Below, piece by piece: positions 48,922 to 57,051 of a stretch of 64,000 nt of DNA. Position 1 is the first letter of the stretch, and the number at the start of each line of letters is the position of its first letter. The notes below the pieces were generated by a model that did not search any database, was not told where the DNA came from, and saw only the letters and a program-made list of their open reading frames with translations. The position numbers and the translations under genes were made by a program. The DNA is from Candidatus Kryptonium thompsonii (GTDB taxonomy: Bacteria; Bacteroidota; Ignavibacteria; Kryptoniales; Kryptoniaceae). Location of the stretch: NCBI GenBank assembly GCA_001442925.1, contig LDXX01000004.1:65001-129000 (forward strand). Direction: 5' to 3'.

Positions 48922-50059
48922 TTAATCTCATTGGCATAACGAGCATCAACATCTCCCTGTCCTCCGAATCTTCATACGGCTGAACGATAGCTGCCCTTGT
49001 CGGGCTTCCAAATTTAAATAAAACCTTTTCAGAATCAATATGACCAAGAATATCGGTGATAAACTTCGCATTAAAAGCTATTTCCATCGGCTCGGAATTA
49101 TATGCGCAATCCAACCTCTCTTTAGCAGAACCACCGAAATCAACATCCTCAGCTGAAACCTCAACAAACCCAGAAGGATCAAGTTTGAATTTTATTTGGT
49201 TCGTGGTCGAATTCGCAAATATAGAAACGCGCTTAACAGTCGAAAGGAACAAATCACGTTCAACGACGAGTTCCTTATTGTTTTCATATGGGATTACGCT
49301 TTCATAATTGGGATATTTTTCATCGATCAACCTTGAAATAATTGTGATCCTTTCAGTTGAAAATTGAATATGCTTTTCATTGATCATAATCTCACAAGTT
49401 TCCTCATCTTCAATTGACTTAGCTATTATCTGAAGCGTTTTCGCAGGCACTATAACACCAGAAAAATCTGCTCCCCCCTTCAAATTTACCACACCTCTAC
49501 GGGCTATCTTAACAAGCCGATATCCATCCGTGGCAACAGCAATAAACTCATCCCCTTTAAACTGAAATAAAACCCCCATCGTCGCCGGGCGAAGTTCCTC
49601 CTTAGATGTTGCAAAAACTGTGTTTTCAATTATCTCTTTTAAAACTCCACCTGAAATAACAACCCCAAACCCTGCGGTTTCCCCAATTGACTCTGGTATA
49701 GCGGGAAATGAATCCGCAGGTTCAATGCTCATCTTGTATTCTCCGCCCTTGTTTGTAGTAATTAACACCCTGTTTGAATCAAGCGACTCAAACTTTAAAA
49801 GTAAACCTTCGGGCAATGCTTTAACAACGCTTGTAAGCTTATCCTCAGGGATCGCTCCAGCCCCGTCTTCCTCGCCATCCACAGGCTCGATCGTCATTCG
49901 AACCGATATCTCAAGATCGGTTGCTGTTAAGTAAAGTGCATTACCCTTTAACTCAAATAAAATATCCTGAAGAATGGGCAAGGTCGTTTTTGAAGGAACG
50001 ACAGCAGATACCTTTGACAGTGCCTCTTTTAACCTGTCACTTGAGATTGAAAAGCGCAT
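48914..50059 (-). CDS. dnaN: DNA polymerase III beta sliding clamp
   Basis: 381 residues with three clamp repeats: MRFSISSDRLKEALSKVSAVVPSKTTLPIL at the start, the middle domain with VIVPAKTLQIIAKS, and C-terminal MEIAFNAKFITDIL...LVMPMRLNA, the usual clamp end. It keeps polymerase III on DNA. A strong site GGAGGTG precedes the ATG. dnaA, which usually precedes dnaN, is absent; a divergent lytic transglycosylase lies there instead. Confidence 0.96.
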   Translation of the reverse strand: MRFSISSDRLKEALSKVSAVVPSKTTLPILQDILFELKGNALYLTATDLEISVRMTIEPVDGEEDGAGAIPEDKLTSVVKALPEGLLLKFESLDSNRVLITTNKGGEYKMSIEPADSFPAIPESIGETAGFGVVISGGVLKEIIENTVFATSKEELRPATMGVLFQFKGDEFIAVATDGYRLVKIARRGVVNLKGGADFSGVIVPAKTLQIIAKSIEDEETCEIMINEKHIQFSTERITIISRLIDEKYPNYESVIPYENNKELVVERDLFLSTVKRVSIFANSTTNQIKFKLDPSGFVEVSAEDVDFGGSAKERLDCAYNSEPMEIAFNAKFITDILGHIDSEKVLFKFGSPTRAAIVQPYEDSEDREMLMLVMPMRLNA

Positions 50060-50098
50060 CTTACACCTCCAACTTTCCTATTTTAAATTTCAACTGAG

Positions 50099-50130
50099 TT
50101 AATTTACCAAAATATCCAATAAAATTCAAG
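50099..50130 (-). promoter_or_regulatory. Candidate dnaN promoter
   Basis: On the minus strand CTTG (50130-50127), 20-nt spacer, TAAATTAA (50106-50099). Sigma-70 reading: TTGAAT-N17-TAAATT. Start near 50093, ~34 nt before the ATG. Confidence 0.4.
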
Positions 50131-50236
50131 TGATAAGGAATTTAAAACTGTAGTTTTTACAAAAAATTTTGATTGAAAATCAATAAAAAACAAAGTTTAA
50201 GGGCGTTATTAAAGAATTGTTCCAATTAGGGGTTAG

Positions 50237-50268
50237 CTTGGTCACAGTTTTTAAGCTCGATATTTTGC
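50237..50268 (+). promoter_or_regulatory. Candidate promoter of the lytic transglycosylase gene
   Basis: CTTG (50237-50240), 20-nt spacer, TATTTTGC (50261-50268). It would give an ~88-nt leader that contains the 11-bp inverted repeat. Confidence 0.35.
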
Positions 50269-50280
50269 ATTTTATAATTG

Positions 50281-50337
50281 CAAGGGTTAAATTAGTATAC
50301 CCTCATTTGAATTTAAAGGTAAGTGGTTTAACCCTTG
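50281..50337 (+). repeat. Perfect 11-bp inverted repeat, 35-bp spacer
   Basis: CAAGGGTTAAA (50281-50291) and TTTAACCCTTG (50327-50337) are exact reverse complements. They lie in the predicted leader of the transglycosylase mRNA, or they may be an operator pair between two divergent genes. Confidence 0.6.
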
Positions 50338-50361
50338 TTTTACCTGGATTAAAAACAAAAT

Positions 50362-51228
50362 ATGGGACTTTTTATGCTTAAATTTTTCGTTCAAAATAAT
50401 AAATCCAAGCCCAAACGAGCAAGGAGAATTCGCAGGTTCGACAAAAAACTCTTAAATGAAGGAGGGCATAAAATTATTATTTTTCTTTTCAGTTTAACAA
50501 TGGCAATGAGCTTCCATGGATTTAATTTCCAAGCTAAATCTCCTTCTACTCACCCTCTATATGCTGGCTACGTACAGTCTAATGACGGTTTATCCTCCGA
50601 AGAACAAAGCGAAGACCCCTCGTTAAGTCCCTCTAAAAACGCCACATTTATACCTATCCCGGAAACTATAAAAGAATATCTACCCCTGATTAAAAAATAT
50701 TCAAAAATATACACATTTGACTGGAGATTGATTATAGCTACAATTCAACAAGAGTCAAGCTTTAGACACGACGCCGTAAGCCCGAAAGGTGCCTACGGAT
50801 TTCTCCAAATTATGCCAGAAACAGGAGAAGAACTTGTTATAAATGTTTCACATATCTATGATTTCAGAACCCCTGAACAAAATATCATTGCCGGGATACA
50901 CTATTTATGGATACAATTCAACCGATTTTATTCAAAAGGCATGGATTCAACCGAAGGCTTAAAACTTGCCCTTGCCGCATATAACGCTGGACCGGGGCGT
51001 GTGCTTGACGCACAACAGATTGCTATCTACCTTGGCGAAGACCCCAATAAGTGGGAAACTATTAAAACCATATTACCTCTGCTCTCGAGCAAGTACTACA
51101 CACTTCACAAATACATCTGGCCCGCTGGAAGACCCCGGAGTGGATACTTTAACAATTATCAGGAAACTATAAACTATGTTGATAAGATTATGGAGAACTA
51201 CAACAAATATAAAAAATTGTTCAAATAA
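50362..51228 (+). CDS. Lytic transglycosylase (SLT domain)
   Basis: 288 residues. A basic N-terminus (~14-30) and one membrane helix (~37-52) anchor it in the inner membrane. A Ser/Glu linker follows to ~95, then the SLT/goose-lysozyme-like domain: IATIQQESSFRHDAVSPKGAYGFLQIMPETG with catalytic Glu131, and ALAAYNAGPGRV near 208-219. It cleaves peptidoglycan to 1,6-anhydro products. ATG 50374 (MLKFF) is an alternative start. Alone on the plus strand. Confidence 0.92.
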   Translation: MGLFMLKFFVQNNKSKPKRARRIRRFDKKLLNEGGHKIIIFLFSLTMAMSFHGFNFQAKSPSTHPLYAGYVQSNDGLSSEEQSEDPSLSPSKNATFIPIPETIKEYLPLIKKYSKIYTFDWRLIIATIQQESSFRHDAVSPKGAYGFLQIMPETGEELVINVSHIYDFRTPEQNIIAGIHYLWIQFNRFYSKGMDSTEGLKLALAAYNAGPGRVLDAQQIAIYLGEDPNKWETIKTILPLLSSKYYTLHKYIWPAGRPRSGYFNNYQETINYVDKIMENYNKYKKLFK

Positions 51229-51239
51229 GAATGAAGAAA

Positions 51240-51267
51240 GGGGAGACCAAATTCAAAAGGTCTCCCC
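51240..51267. terminator. Hairpin between convergent genes, probable bidirectional terminator
   Basis: GGGGAGACC (51240-51248) pairs with GGTCTCCCC (51259-51267), a 9-bp stem and 10-nt loop, exactly between the transglycosylase (plus) and the archease gene (minus). T-tracts on both sides are poor, so efficiency may be low. Confidence 0.6.
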
Positions 51268-51275
51268 GAGGTTTA

Positions 51276-51719
51276 TCAAATATCAAGCACGAACTCGGCT
51301 CGCCAAATACCGCTTTCATTTCTAACATTAAATCTATACAAAGTCACAGCCTTCACATCGATCCGTAAAACATGCTTTTCCCTATCTATTTCCTCACCCC
51401 AAAATTTTCCCCTAAGATTAGAATCAACAATTTCAACCTCAAATTTCGAAAAGAGCAATCGCTCAGCGTCTTTGAAATAAACAACCTCGCTCAAAAAATC
51501 AAAGAGAAGCATCTCAATGGAATCAGAATTTAAAATAATCTCTCTCTCAATTCGGGGTTCAACTGTTTTCGTATCAACCATAACTTCACTTACAGCAAGT
51601 GCTGAATCTTTAAACAAATCTTCTATCGTATTAGCCCATACCTCAACCGCAATATCGGCAATTGCCACATCCTCGTTAAATTTAAACGGCATCACCAATG
51701 AAACTTTTATTTTAAACAA
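51276..51719 (-). CDS. Archease
   Basis: 147 residues. The archease pattern is seen in IADIAVEVWANTIEDLFKDSA (~19-39), SIEMLLFDFLSEVVYFKDAERLLFSKFEVEI (~67-97) and the C-terminal HVLRIDVKAVTLYRFNVR...WRAEFVLDI. Archease speeds the RNA ligase RtcB by helping its guanylylation. The metal-binding Asp of the usual HTAD motif is kept (Asp22), but the His is replaced (AIAD). No rtcB is in the window. Overlaps the upstream DUF92 fusion by 8 bp. Confidence 0.88.
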   Translation of the reverse strand: MFKIKVSLVMPFKFNEDVAIADIAVEVWANTIEDLFKDSALAVSEVMVDTKTVEPRIEREIILNSDSIEMLLFDFLSEVVYFKDAERLLFSKFEVEIVDSNLRGKFWGEEIDREKHVLRIDVKAVTLYRFNVRNESGIWRAEFVLDI

Positions 51720-53196
51720 TCATGATGATAAGACCAGCCAGCGCACCTGATGTTGTGCAGACAAAATTAACAAAATCGTTATTAATCCATACCTTCCCAT
51801 GGATCAAATCTGTGACCTCCCCACAGTGAAATACTTTCTCAGTTATTTTTGAACAAACATTGCATTTATATTGCGCTTGAATCGTCGCACCAAGCAAGCT
51901 ATCAACAAAACTTCCAATAAACCCAGCGAGAACAACTGACACAAGTTTAAACAAACTCCATTTGATCCAAATGGTTGCACTTAAAAATATGAAAATTGAA
52001 CCAATTAGACCGCCTAAAGTCCCTTTAAGCGAAACACCACCTGAAACTCCTGGCTCGACAGGTTTTAAATTTGTGATAAGCCGTGGCTTTGAGAGAAACA
52101 ATGTCCCTATCTCAGTTGCCCATGTATCAAATGTCGCTGCGGAAACAGAAGCAAGATAAACATAATAAAGTAGCTCCCTCGGATAAAAATGATAAATCAA
52201 AGCAATTAATCCAGCAACTCCACCGTTTGCCAAAACCTGATAAATATCCCGTGTGCTTGTTTTCTCAAAAATTAAATCAAATTTCTCCCTTCGTTTCCTT
52301 CCCATTTTTGAAATTATACTTGACAAAACAAAAAACGCAAGAATTGGAATTGTCCATTTCCACCCACCAACGCTAAAGATTATAACTGCAAGCAAAAAAG
52401 TCCCAACCGAACCACTCAAGGATAAAAATTTTAACCTGTACGATACAACGGCAATTAAAACAGCGAGACTGAAAGCTAACAAAGATTGATTTAATTTATC
52501 AGCAACCACAAGCAAATGAAGCATAAACGCAGAGCCAAGGGGAATAAATAAATTATCAAATCCATATGATCCAATCCCCTCAACCACTGAAACAAATAAA
52601 GCGGTCAACAAAGAGATCAGAATAATTTTTTCAACAGGAAGGTTTAAAACATCGCCCCACCATAATTTCGAATTATCCGTCAAAATTAAAAAAGTCAACA
52701 CAACAAGGAACGAAGTAATAAACATGGAAAGCGAACCTTGAACAGACTTTCTATCGCCAGTTAAGTTATAAAGTTTTGGATTCTTTACACTTTCGCCCAC
52801 AATTGCAGCAAAGGCATCCCCAAGCGCAAGGATTAACATTGAAATTGAAATTATAGCAGGATAGCTATTCCAAAAGGCTATAACAAGGATCAAGAAAGCA
52901 AGCGGATAATAAACAGTCCCATAAGTTTGCCTCTCAACGGAGTCCATGCCCTTAAAAACTTTAAGCTTCAAACTCAAAAAATTGAGAACAATGAAAAATA
53001 AAGCAATTAAAATAACTGGAAGCGAGCTTTTAAAAATAAGCGGTGCTGGAAAAACAAAAACACCAACAGCTATATGAATAACTTTCCTCGTAACCTCAGG
53101 ATCAAATTGAAAAATTTTCCTTAAAATTTCAGAAACCCCGATAACCCCGAAAATCGCTAGGACAAGCAAAATTGCTTTTATCCATTCCAATTTCAA
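51712..53196 (-). CDS. Fusion of a dolichol/phytol-kinase-like domain and DUF92
   Basis: 494 residues, about 12 or more membrane helices. The first half (~1-230) has the polyprenol-kinase motifs RKVIHI (~37-42), GDAFAAIVGE (~126-135) and KSVQGS (~150-155), as in CTP-dependent dolichol and phytol kinases (SEC59/VTE5). The second half (~245-494) is DUF92: SGSVGTFLLAV, TFDTWATEIG (~355-364), EPGVSGGVSLKGT (~381-393). Plant VTE6, which phosphorylates phytyl phosphate, is a DUF92 protein. The fusion therefore could make a prenyl diphosphate from a free prenol in two steps. Function here is inferred. Confidence 0.85.
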   Translation of the reverse strand: MKLEWIKAILLVLAIFGVIGVSEILRKIFQFDPEVTRKVIHIAVGVFVFPAPLIFKSSLPVILIALFFIVLNFLSLKLKVFKGMDSVERQTYGTVYYPLAFLILVIAFWNSYPAIISISMLILALGDAFAAIVGESVKNPKLYNLTGDRKSVQGSLSMFITSFLVVLTFLILTDNSKLWWGDVLNLPVEKIILISLLTALFVSVVEGIGSYGFDNLFIPLGSAFMLHLLVVADKLNQSLLAFSLAVLIAVVSYRLKFLSLSGSVGTFLLAVIIFSVGGWKWTIPILAFFVLSSIISKMGRKRREKFDLIFEKTSTRDIYQVLANGGVAGLIALIYHFYPRELLYYVYLASVSAATFDTWATEIGTLFLSKPRLITNLKPVEPGVSGGVSLKGTLGGLIGSIFIFLSATIWIKWSLFKLVSVVLAGFIGSFVDSLLGATIQAQYKCNVCSKITEKVFHCGEVTDLIHGKVWINNDFVNFVCTTSGALAGLIIMIV

Positions 53197-53219
53197 CCCT
53201 CCACTTTTATGGGAAAGTT

Positions 53220-53972
53220 TTATTCAACTTTGAAATTAAATGTTACTACGCCACTTTGTTTAACATTTTCTTTTATCGGGTTGAATCTCCATGTTTGCAA
53301 TGCTTCAAATGCAGCCCGTTCAAAATCTGGATTCGCCTTTTCAAGTGGGAAAATCCTTTCAATCGTCCCATCTGGAAGGACAACGACTCTAAATCTGACA
53401 ATGGCGGATTCCTTTACTCCTTGCGGAAATCTTGGCAATTCTCCACCAGTTTTAATCCGATTTACTTTCCCTTCCCATTCAATGTTGTATGAAAGCCTCG
53501 GTGAAAATCCAGCCCCAAAGTCTCTTTTTATCTCACCAATCCCTGCTTTCCCTGAACCTGAGACGCCAACTTCTGGTTTTATTCCCTTACCCAAACTCGC
53601 ATCCTCTCCAATTTTACCAACCCCTAAACCCAAACCTTTGATCTCACCTTCCCTTTCAATCACATCAATTTTTTCAGCAAACTTTTGCAGCAAAATTTCC
53701 TCTTCACTCAGAACAAATCTTGATGGCAAATTTATCTTGGGAAGATTTACTGTTCTTACCGCATTTGCTGACTTTCCAAGCCCTTGAAACCCCGACCCTC
53801 GGCTCACTCTTTGAACTTGCTCTTCAACGGGTGGAACGAAAACAACTTCAGCAAATTTAACGCTTTCCTTAACTTCAATTGTGATCTTATAAAGCAACAT
53901 TAAAAGGAAAACCCCAAAACAAATTATCGCCGTATAAAGCAGAGCCCTTATTTGAATTTTTTCATCCATCAT
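53220..53972 (-). CDS. tonB: TonB-like energy transducer
   Basis: 250 residues: one N-terminal membrane helix (~10-30), a periplasmic linker rich in Gly/Lys/Glu instead of the common Pro-rich one, and a C-terminal TonB domain (~180-250: SAIVRFRVVVLPDGTIERI, FERAAFEALQTWRFNPI). It would carry proton-motive energy from ExbB/ExbD to outer-membrane receptors. 3 bp from exbD. Confidence 0.9.
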   Translation of the reverse strand: MMDEKIQIRALLYTAIICFGVFLLMLLYKITIEVKESVKFAEVVFVPPVEEQVQRVSRGSGFQGLGKSANAVRTVNLPKINLPSRFVLSEEEILLQKFAEKIDVIEREGEIKGLGLGVGKIGEDASLGKGIKPEVGVSGSGKAGIGEIKRDFGAGFSPRLSYNIEWEGKVNRIKTGGELPRFPQGVKESAIVRFRVVVLPDGTIERIFPLEKANPDFERAAFEALQTWRFNPIKENVKQSGVVTFNFKVE

Positions 53973-53975
53973 TAT

Positions 53976-54374
53976 TTACCTCACCTGTGTTGCAACGACA
54001 AACCTTGTCAACCCAACCGACTTTGAAATGTCCATAACATCTATAACTTCCTGAATTGGGACATTTTTATCGGCTCGAAGAACAACGAGTTTATCCGTTT
54101 TCCCATCTGAAACCTCTTTCAACTTTGTAGGCAAATCTCCTTTTAAAACTTTTTCTCCAAAGACATAAATCTCGTTCTCGGCGGTCAATGTAATTATAAT
54201 ATGTCTATCACTTATCTGTTCTCTGGTTTCAGAAATGGGCAATTGAATTCTTATCCCAGATTGAGTTATAAAGGAAGATGTTAAAAGGAAAAAAATTAAA
54301 AGTTGCAAAATTATATCAGTAAGCGATGCGAATGTAAAAATTGTAAGTGGTTTATTTCTCAGCTCAAACTTCAT
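53976..54374 (-). CDS. exbD: ExbD/TolR family biopolymer transport protein
   Basis: 132 residues with a single N-terminal membrane helix (~13-35) holding the critical Asp in SLTDIILQLLIFFLLTSSF (~Asp20), and a periplasmic domain ending VGLTRFVVATQV. It uses the proton gradient with ExbB. Overlaps exbB by 4 bp. Confidence 0.93.
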   Translation of the reverse strand: MKFELRNKPLTIFTFASLTDIILQLLIFFLLTSSFITQSGIRIQLPISETREQISDRHIIITLTAENEIYVFGEKVLKGDLPTKLKEVSDGKTDKLVVLRADKNVPIQEVIDVMDISKSVGLTRFVVATQVR

Positions 54375-55012
54375 TTTTCTGACTTGATCTGATTTTTAAA
54401 TTCTTCTGAGCTTAAAATATCGATAAATTCAGTCGTTGCGATTTCAATTTCGTGGACAAGGCGATTTATTTTCGTGACGAAATAGTTGTAAAACCCATAG
54501 GCAGGTATGCCAACAATCAAGCCATAAGCAGTTGTAAGAAGTGCCTCCCATATCCCACCAGCAAGGTCAGAAGGAGATACGATTCCTCCAAGTGCTTGAA
54601 TTGTCATAAATGCGTTTATCATCCCTGTAACTGTTCCAAGAAATCCAAGCAGTGGCGCAACCCCAGCGATAGTCGCAAGAATGCTTAGTCTTTTCTCAAG
54701 ATTAAAAACTTCGCTTCTTCCAGCCATTTCGATCGCTTCACGAACTTTATCATCTCCAAAACCATGCTTCAGCAACCCTTGCTTAAATATCCTCGAAATT
54801 GGGGTATTATGAGAATTGCAATAATCTATAATTTCAGGAATGTTGGCGGATTTAACGAGCCCTTTAATGCTGACGATAAACTCCTTAACATTTGCCTTTG
54901 CCCTTTTGATGACCAGAAACTTTTCAATTATGACATAGATCATAATAACAAGCGTGATTGAAATCAAATGCATTATCAATCCACCTTTGAGATAAAGATC
55001 AAGAACTCTCAT
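54371..55012 (-). CDS. exbB: ExbB/TolQ/MotA proton channel protein
   Basis: 213 residues with three membrane helices (~13-30, ~112-135, ~155-180). The conserved ATIAGVAPLLGFLGTVTGMINAF and the Thr/Gly-rich LAGGIWEALLTTAYGLIVGIPAY identify the family. First gene of exbB-exbD-tonB. Confidence 0.94.
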   Translation of the reverse strand: MRVLDLYLKGGLIMHLISITLVIMIYVIIEKFLVIKRAKANVKEFIVSIKGLVKSANIPEIIDYCNSHNTPISRIFKQGLLKHGFGDDKVREAIEMAGRSEVFNLEKRLSILATIAGVAPLLGFLGTVTGMINAFMTIQALGGIVSPSDLAGGIWEALLTTAYGLIVGIPAYGFYNYFVTKINRLVHEIEIATTEFIDILSSEEFKNQIKSEK

Positions 55013-55029
55013 AGCTCTCGCCTTTTTGT

Positions 55030-56226
55030 TTAAATTTTGCCTTCGTTGTTTAGAACTTTTTTAACTTCTGTCTCTTGTGTAATTTTAATCTCTTTATCTG
55101 ACTTTACAAAATTTTTCATTGTGATAATTTCATATCTGTCAATCTCGTCAAAAATTTGGTTTTGGGGCGAATCAACTCTATCAAGCTTAACACAATGTAA
55201 TCTTCCAATTTCGTTACAAACAAAACAATGCTTTTTCCCTTTCTCAACGATAAGCTGACTCACCACTCTAAAATAATCCTTGAAATTTCTCTCGCCAGCA
55301 ACAAAATCAATTAGATTCATATCTTTTTTAGTTGCAACTATATAGGAAAATTTAAGTGTCTTGCGATAATTCTTTGCAACAAGGTCAATTTGTCTTATAA
55401 ATTCAGGGCGTTTCCACTCAACTTCCGTATGGCACCAATCTTTATCTGTTTCAAGTGCTGGGCAATTTGAATTTCTCAAACACGGTGAGTAAATATAAAA
55501 GCCTTGCTTTATCATTTTATCCCTGAAGTCGAGAAGATCACGGGATGTTATCATTAAAGCTGGCTCAATTAAAATTACAAAGCCATCATCTTTTATCCCA
55601 GAGTTTATAAGGCGAAGCAGTTTATTTCTTTTTTCATACACGACCTCATTCAGGGTATTTGCAACCGTTATCAAATCAAACCTTTTATCAAACATTTCAA
55701 AAGCATGTTCAATATCAAAAATTGCTGGTTCAACTTCCACCTTTATCGTTTCCGAGTAGTGATTTCTAAGTTCATTCAAAAAGAACTCAAGATTCTCCTG
55801 AAATTTCCTGATGTTTTGCTCAACTTTATCAAGAGCAACAAATTTAACTTCGGTATTTCTAAAGTATCTAATATTCTCATGCATCCAGATTATCGTCCCC
55901 ATTACAACCGTTCCAAGCCCTGTACCGATATCAAGTATTTCAAGCTTTTTCTTCCCTCTGAAAAATCCGGAATGAGAAATTTCATTTAAAGGCACATAAA
56001 CTTTTAAAAGGTTTGTAGTTGTAAAATAAACAAGATAACCTTTTTGAACCTCCCCATTGCTTAAATAATCATAAAAAACAAATTCCTTCCGAAGGTTCTT
56101 GCGGGTAAAGTATTCGGACATCGCAGCAACTATTTCCGCAACCTTCTTCAGCTGGCGCGGTGAGTTTAAATTTACATTCGAAACCTTAGAGAGAAAACTT
56201 TCATAAAATTTTGGTATCTCAAGCAC
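55030..56226 (-). CDS. Rsm22-like (METTL17-type) ribosomal small-subunit methyltransferase family protein
   Basis: 398 residues. A SAM-binding fold with EILDIGTGLGTVV (~96-108) and DLITVANTLNEV (~184-195). The Rsm22 signature is SPCLRNSNCPALETDKDWCH with Cys249, Cys255 and Cys265, followed by LKFSYIVA (~291-298). Further cysteines Cys334/Cys337/Cys345 are near the C-terminus. Mitochondrial METTL17/Rsm22 binds a 4Fe-4S cluster with such cysteines and assists small-subunit assembly. Whether it methylates rRNA is unsettled in the family. Confidence 0.88.
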   Translation of the reverse strand: MLEIPKFYESFLSKVSNVNLNSPRQLKKVAEIVAAMSEYFTRKNLRKEFVFYDYLSNGEVQKGYLVYFTTTNLLKVYVPLNEISHSGFFRGKKKLEILDIGTGLGTVVMGTIIWMHENIRYFRNTEVKFVALDKVEQNIRKFQENLEFFLNELRNHYSETIKVEVEPAIFDIEHAFEMFDKRFDLITVANTLNEVVYEKRNKLLRLINSGIKDDGFVILIEPALMITSRDLLDFRDKMIKQGFYIYSPCLRNSNCPALETDKDWCHTEVEWKRPEFIRQIDLVAKNYRKTLKFSYIVATKKDMNLIDFVAGERNFKDYFRVVSQLIVEKGKKHCFVCNEIGRLHCVKLDRVDSPQNQIFDEIDRYEIITMKNFVKSDKEIKITQETEVKKVLNNEGKI

Positions 56227-56240
56227 GGCGCGATCACAAC

Positions 56241-56783
56241 TTAAGCAATAACTTTTTGTGATAGCTCATCGAGCTTTTGAAGAACTTCATCAGTGTGTCC
56301 ATCAACTTTAACTTTTCTAAATATATGAGCGATTCTGCCGTTCTCATCAATTATAAATGTAGTTCTTTCCGTCCCCATAAATTTTTTACCATAAAGACTT
56401 CTCTCCTTCCATACTCCATACTTTTCAAGCACTTTATGCTTTTCATCGCTTAAAAGCGGAAAGTTAAGATTATATTTTTCTTTAAACTTTTTATGTGATT
56501 CAACGCTATCAGCACTTATACCAATCACAACAGCACCCTTTTGAAGAATCCGATCTATGTTATCTCTAAAAGAGCAAGCTTCCTTAGTGCAACCCGGCGT
56601 ATCATCCTTTGGATAAAAATAAAGAACAACCTTTTTACCACGGAAATCTTTCAAGGAAACTTTTTCACCCGTGTCGGATGGAAGTGTAAAATCCGGAGCC
56701 TTCTGCCCAACTTTCAACTCTATTGCCTTTGCGGCTTTATTCCCAGTTTTAGCTGTCTTTGTTGCTTTCGTTTTTTTAGCCAT
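56241..56783 (-). CDS. bcp: Thioredoxin-dependent peroxiredoxin (Bcp/PrxQ)
   Basis: 180 residues. After a Lys/Ala/Thr-rich extension (~1-20), the PrxQ core begins [16 protein letters not shown]. The peroxidatic Cys65 is in [13 protein letters not shown] and the resolving Cys70 is 5 residues later, as in Bcp. It reduces H2O2 and organic peroxides. GGAGGG precedes the ATG. The lysine-rich tail resembles a nucleic-acid-binding or localisation tail and is unusual. Confidence 0.95.
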   Translation of the reverse strand: MAKKTKATKTAKTGNKAAKAIELKVGQKAPDFTLPSDTGEKVSLKDFRGKKVVLYFYPKDDTPGCTKEACSFRDNIDRILQKGAVVIGISADSVESHKKFKEKYNLNFPLLSDEKHKVLEKYGVWKERSLYGKKFMGTERTTFIIDENGRIAHIFRKVKVDGHTDEVLQKLDELSQKVIA

Positions 56784-56830
56784 ATTCCCTCCATTTTATG
56801 TTTTTATGAACAAACAAATAAAAAAATCAG

Positions 56831-56920
56831 CGGAGAGGGAGGGATTCGAACCCTCGGTACCGCTTTTGGCGGTACAACCGCTTAGCAGGCGGCTCCCTTC
56901 GGCCTCTCGGGCACCTCTCC
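56831..56920 (-). tRNA. tRNA-Ser (anticodon GCT)
   Basis: The 90-nt minus-strand sequence folds into a class II tRNA. Acceptor GGAGAGG (56920-56914) pairs with CCTCTCC (56838-56832). The anticodon loop CTGCTAA has GCT at 56886-56884 (reads AGC/AGT). There is a long variable arm and the TTCGAATC T-loop. The discriminator base is G and CCA is not encoded. A T-tract follows. Confidence 0.96.
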
Positions 56921-56928
56921 ATTTTTTG

Positions 56929-56960
56929 TTAATATACTAAATAAATCCTTTGAAGTCAAA
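56929..56960 (-). promoter_or_regulatory. tRNA-Ser promoter
   Basis: On the minus strand TTTG (56960-56957), 20-nt spacer, TATATTAA (56936-56929); as sigma-70, TTGACT-N17-TATATT. Start point about 3 nt before the tRNA. Confidence 0.6.
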
Positions 56961-56992
56961 CCAAAAGCAAAGTGATTAAAAACACACGCAAC

Positions 56993-57023
56993 TTTGATTT
57001 TTAACTATGTCTTACTACATTTA
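56993..57023 (+). promoter_or_regulatory. Candidate promoter of the lpt-linked operon
   Basis: TTTG (56993-56996), 19-nt spacer, TACATTTA (57016-57023). Start near 57030, ~22 nt before the ATG. Divergent from the tRNA-Ser promoter. Confidence 0.45.
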
Positions 57024-57051
57024 ACTTGAAAAATTAAAACTTCCATACTAA

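Larger units (their letters stand above)
50060..50361. other. Intergenic region between dnaN and the transglycosylase gene
   Basis: 302 bp without a gene. It holds divergent promoter candidates (50099-50130 minus, 50237-50268 plus). Repeats are ATTGA-AAA-TCAAT (50172-50184), TTGCA...TGCAA near 50265-50284, and a perfect 11-bp inverted repeat (50281-50291 / 50327-50337). I see no DnaA boxes, so I do not call it an origin. Confidence 0.6.

Noticed and set aside
50060-50361. Possible replication origin next to dnaN
   Set aside because: No TTATNCACA-like boxes on either strand and dnaA is absent. Only inverted repeats of other sequence are present.
56541-56940. Two open frames antisense to bcp and across the tRNA
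   Set aside because: They cross tRNA-Ser or read antisense to the peroxiredoxin gene.
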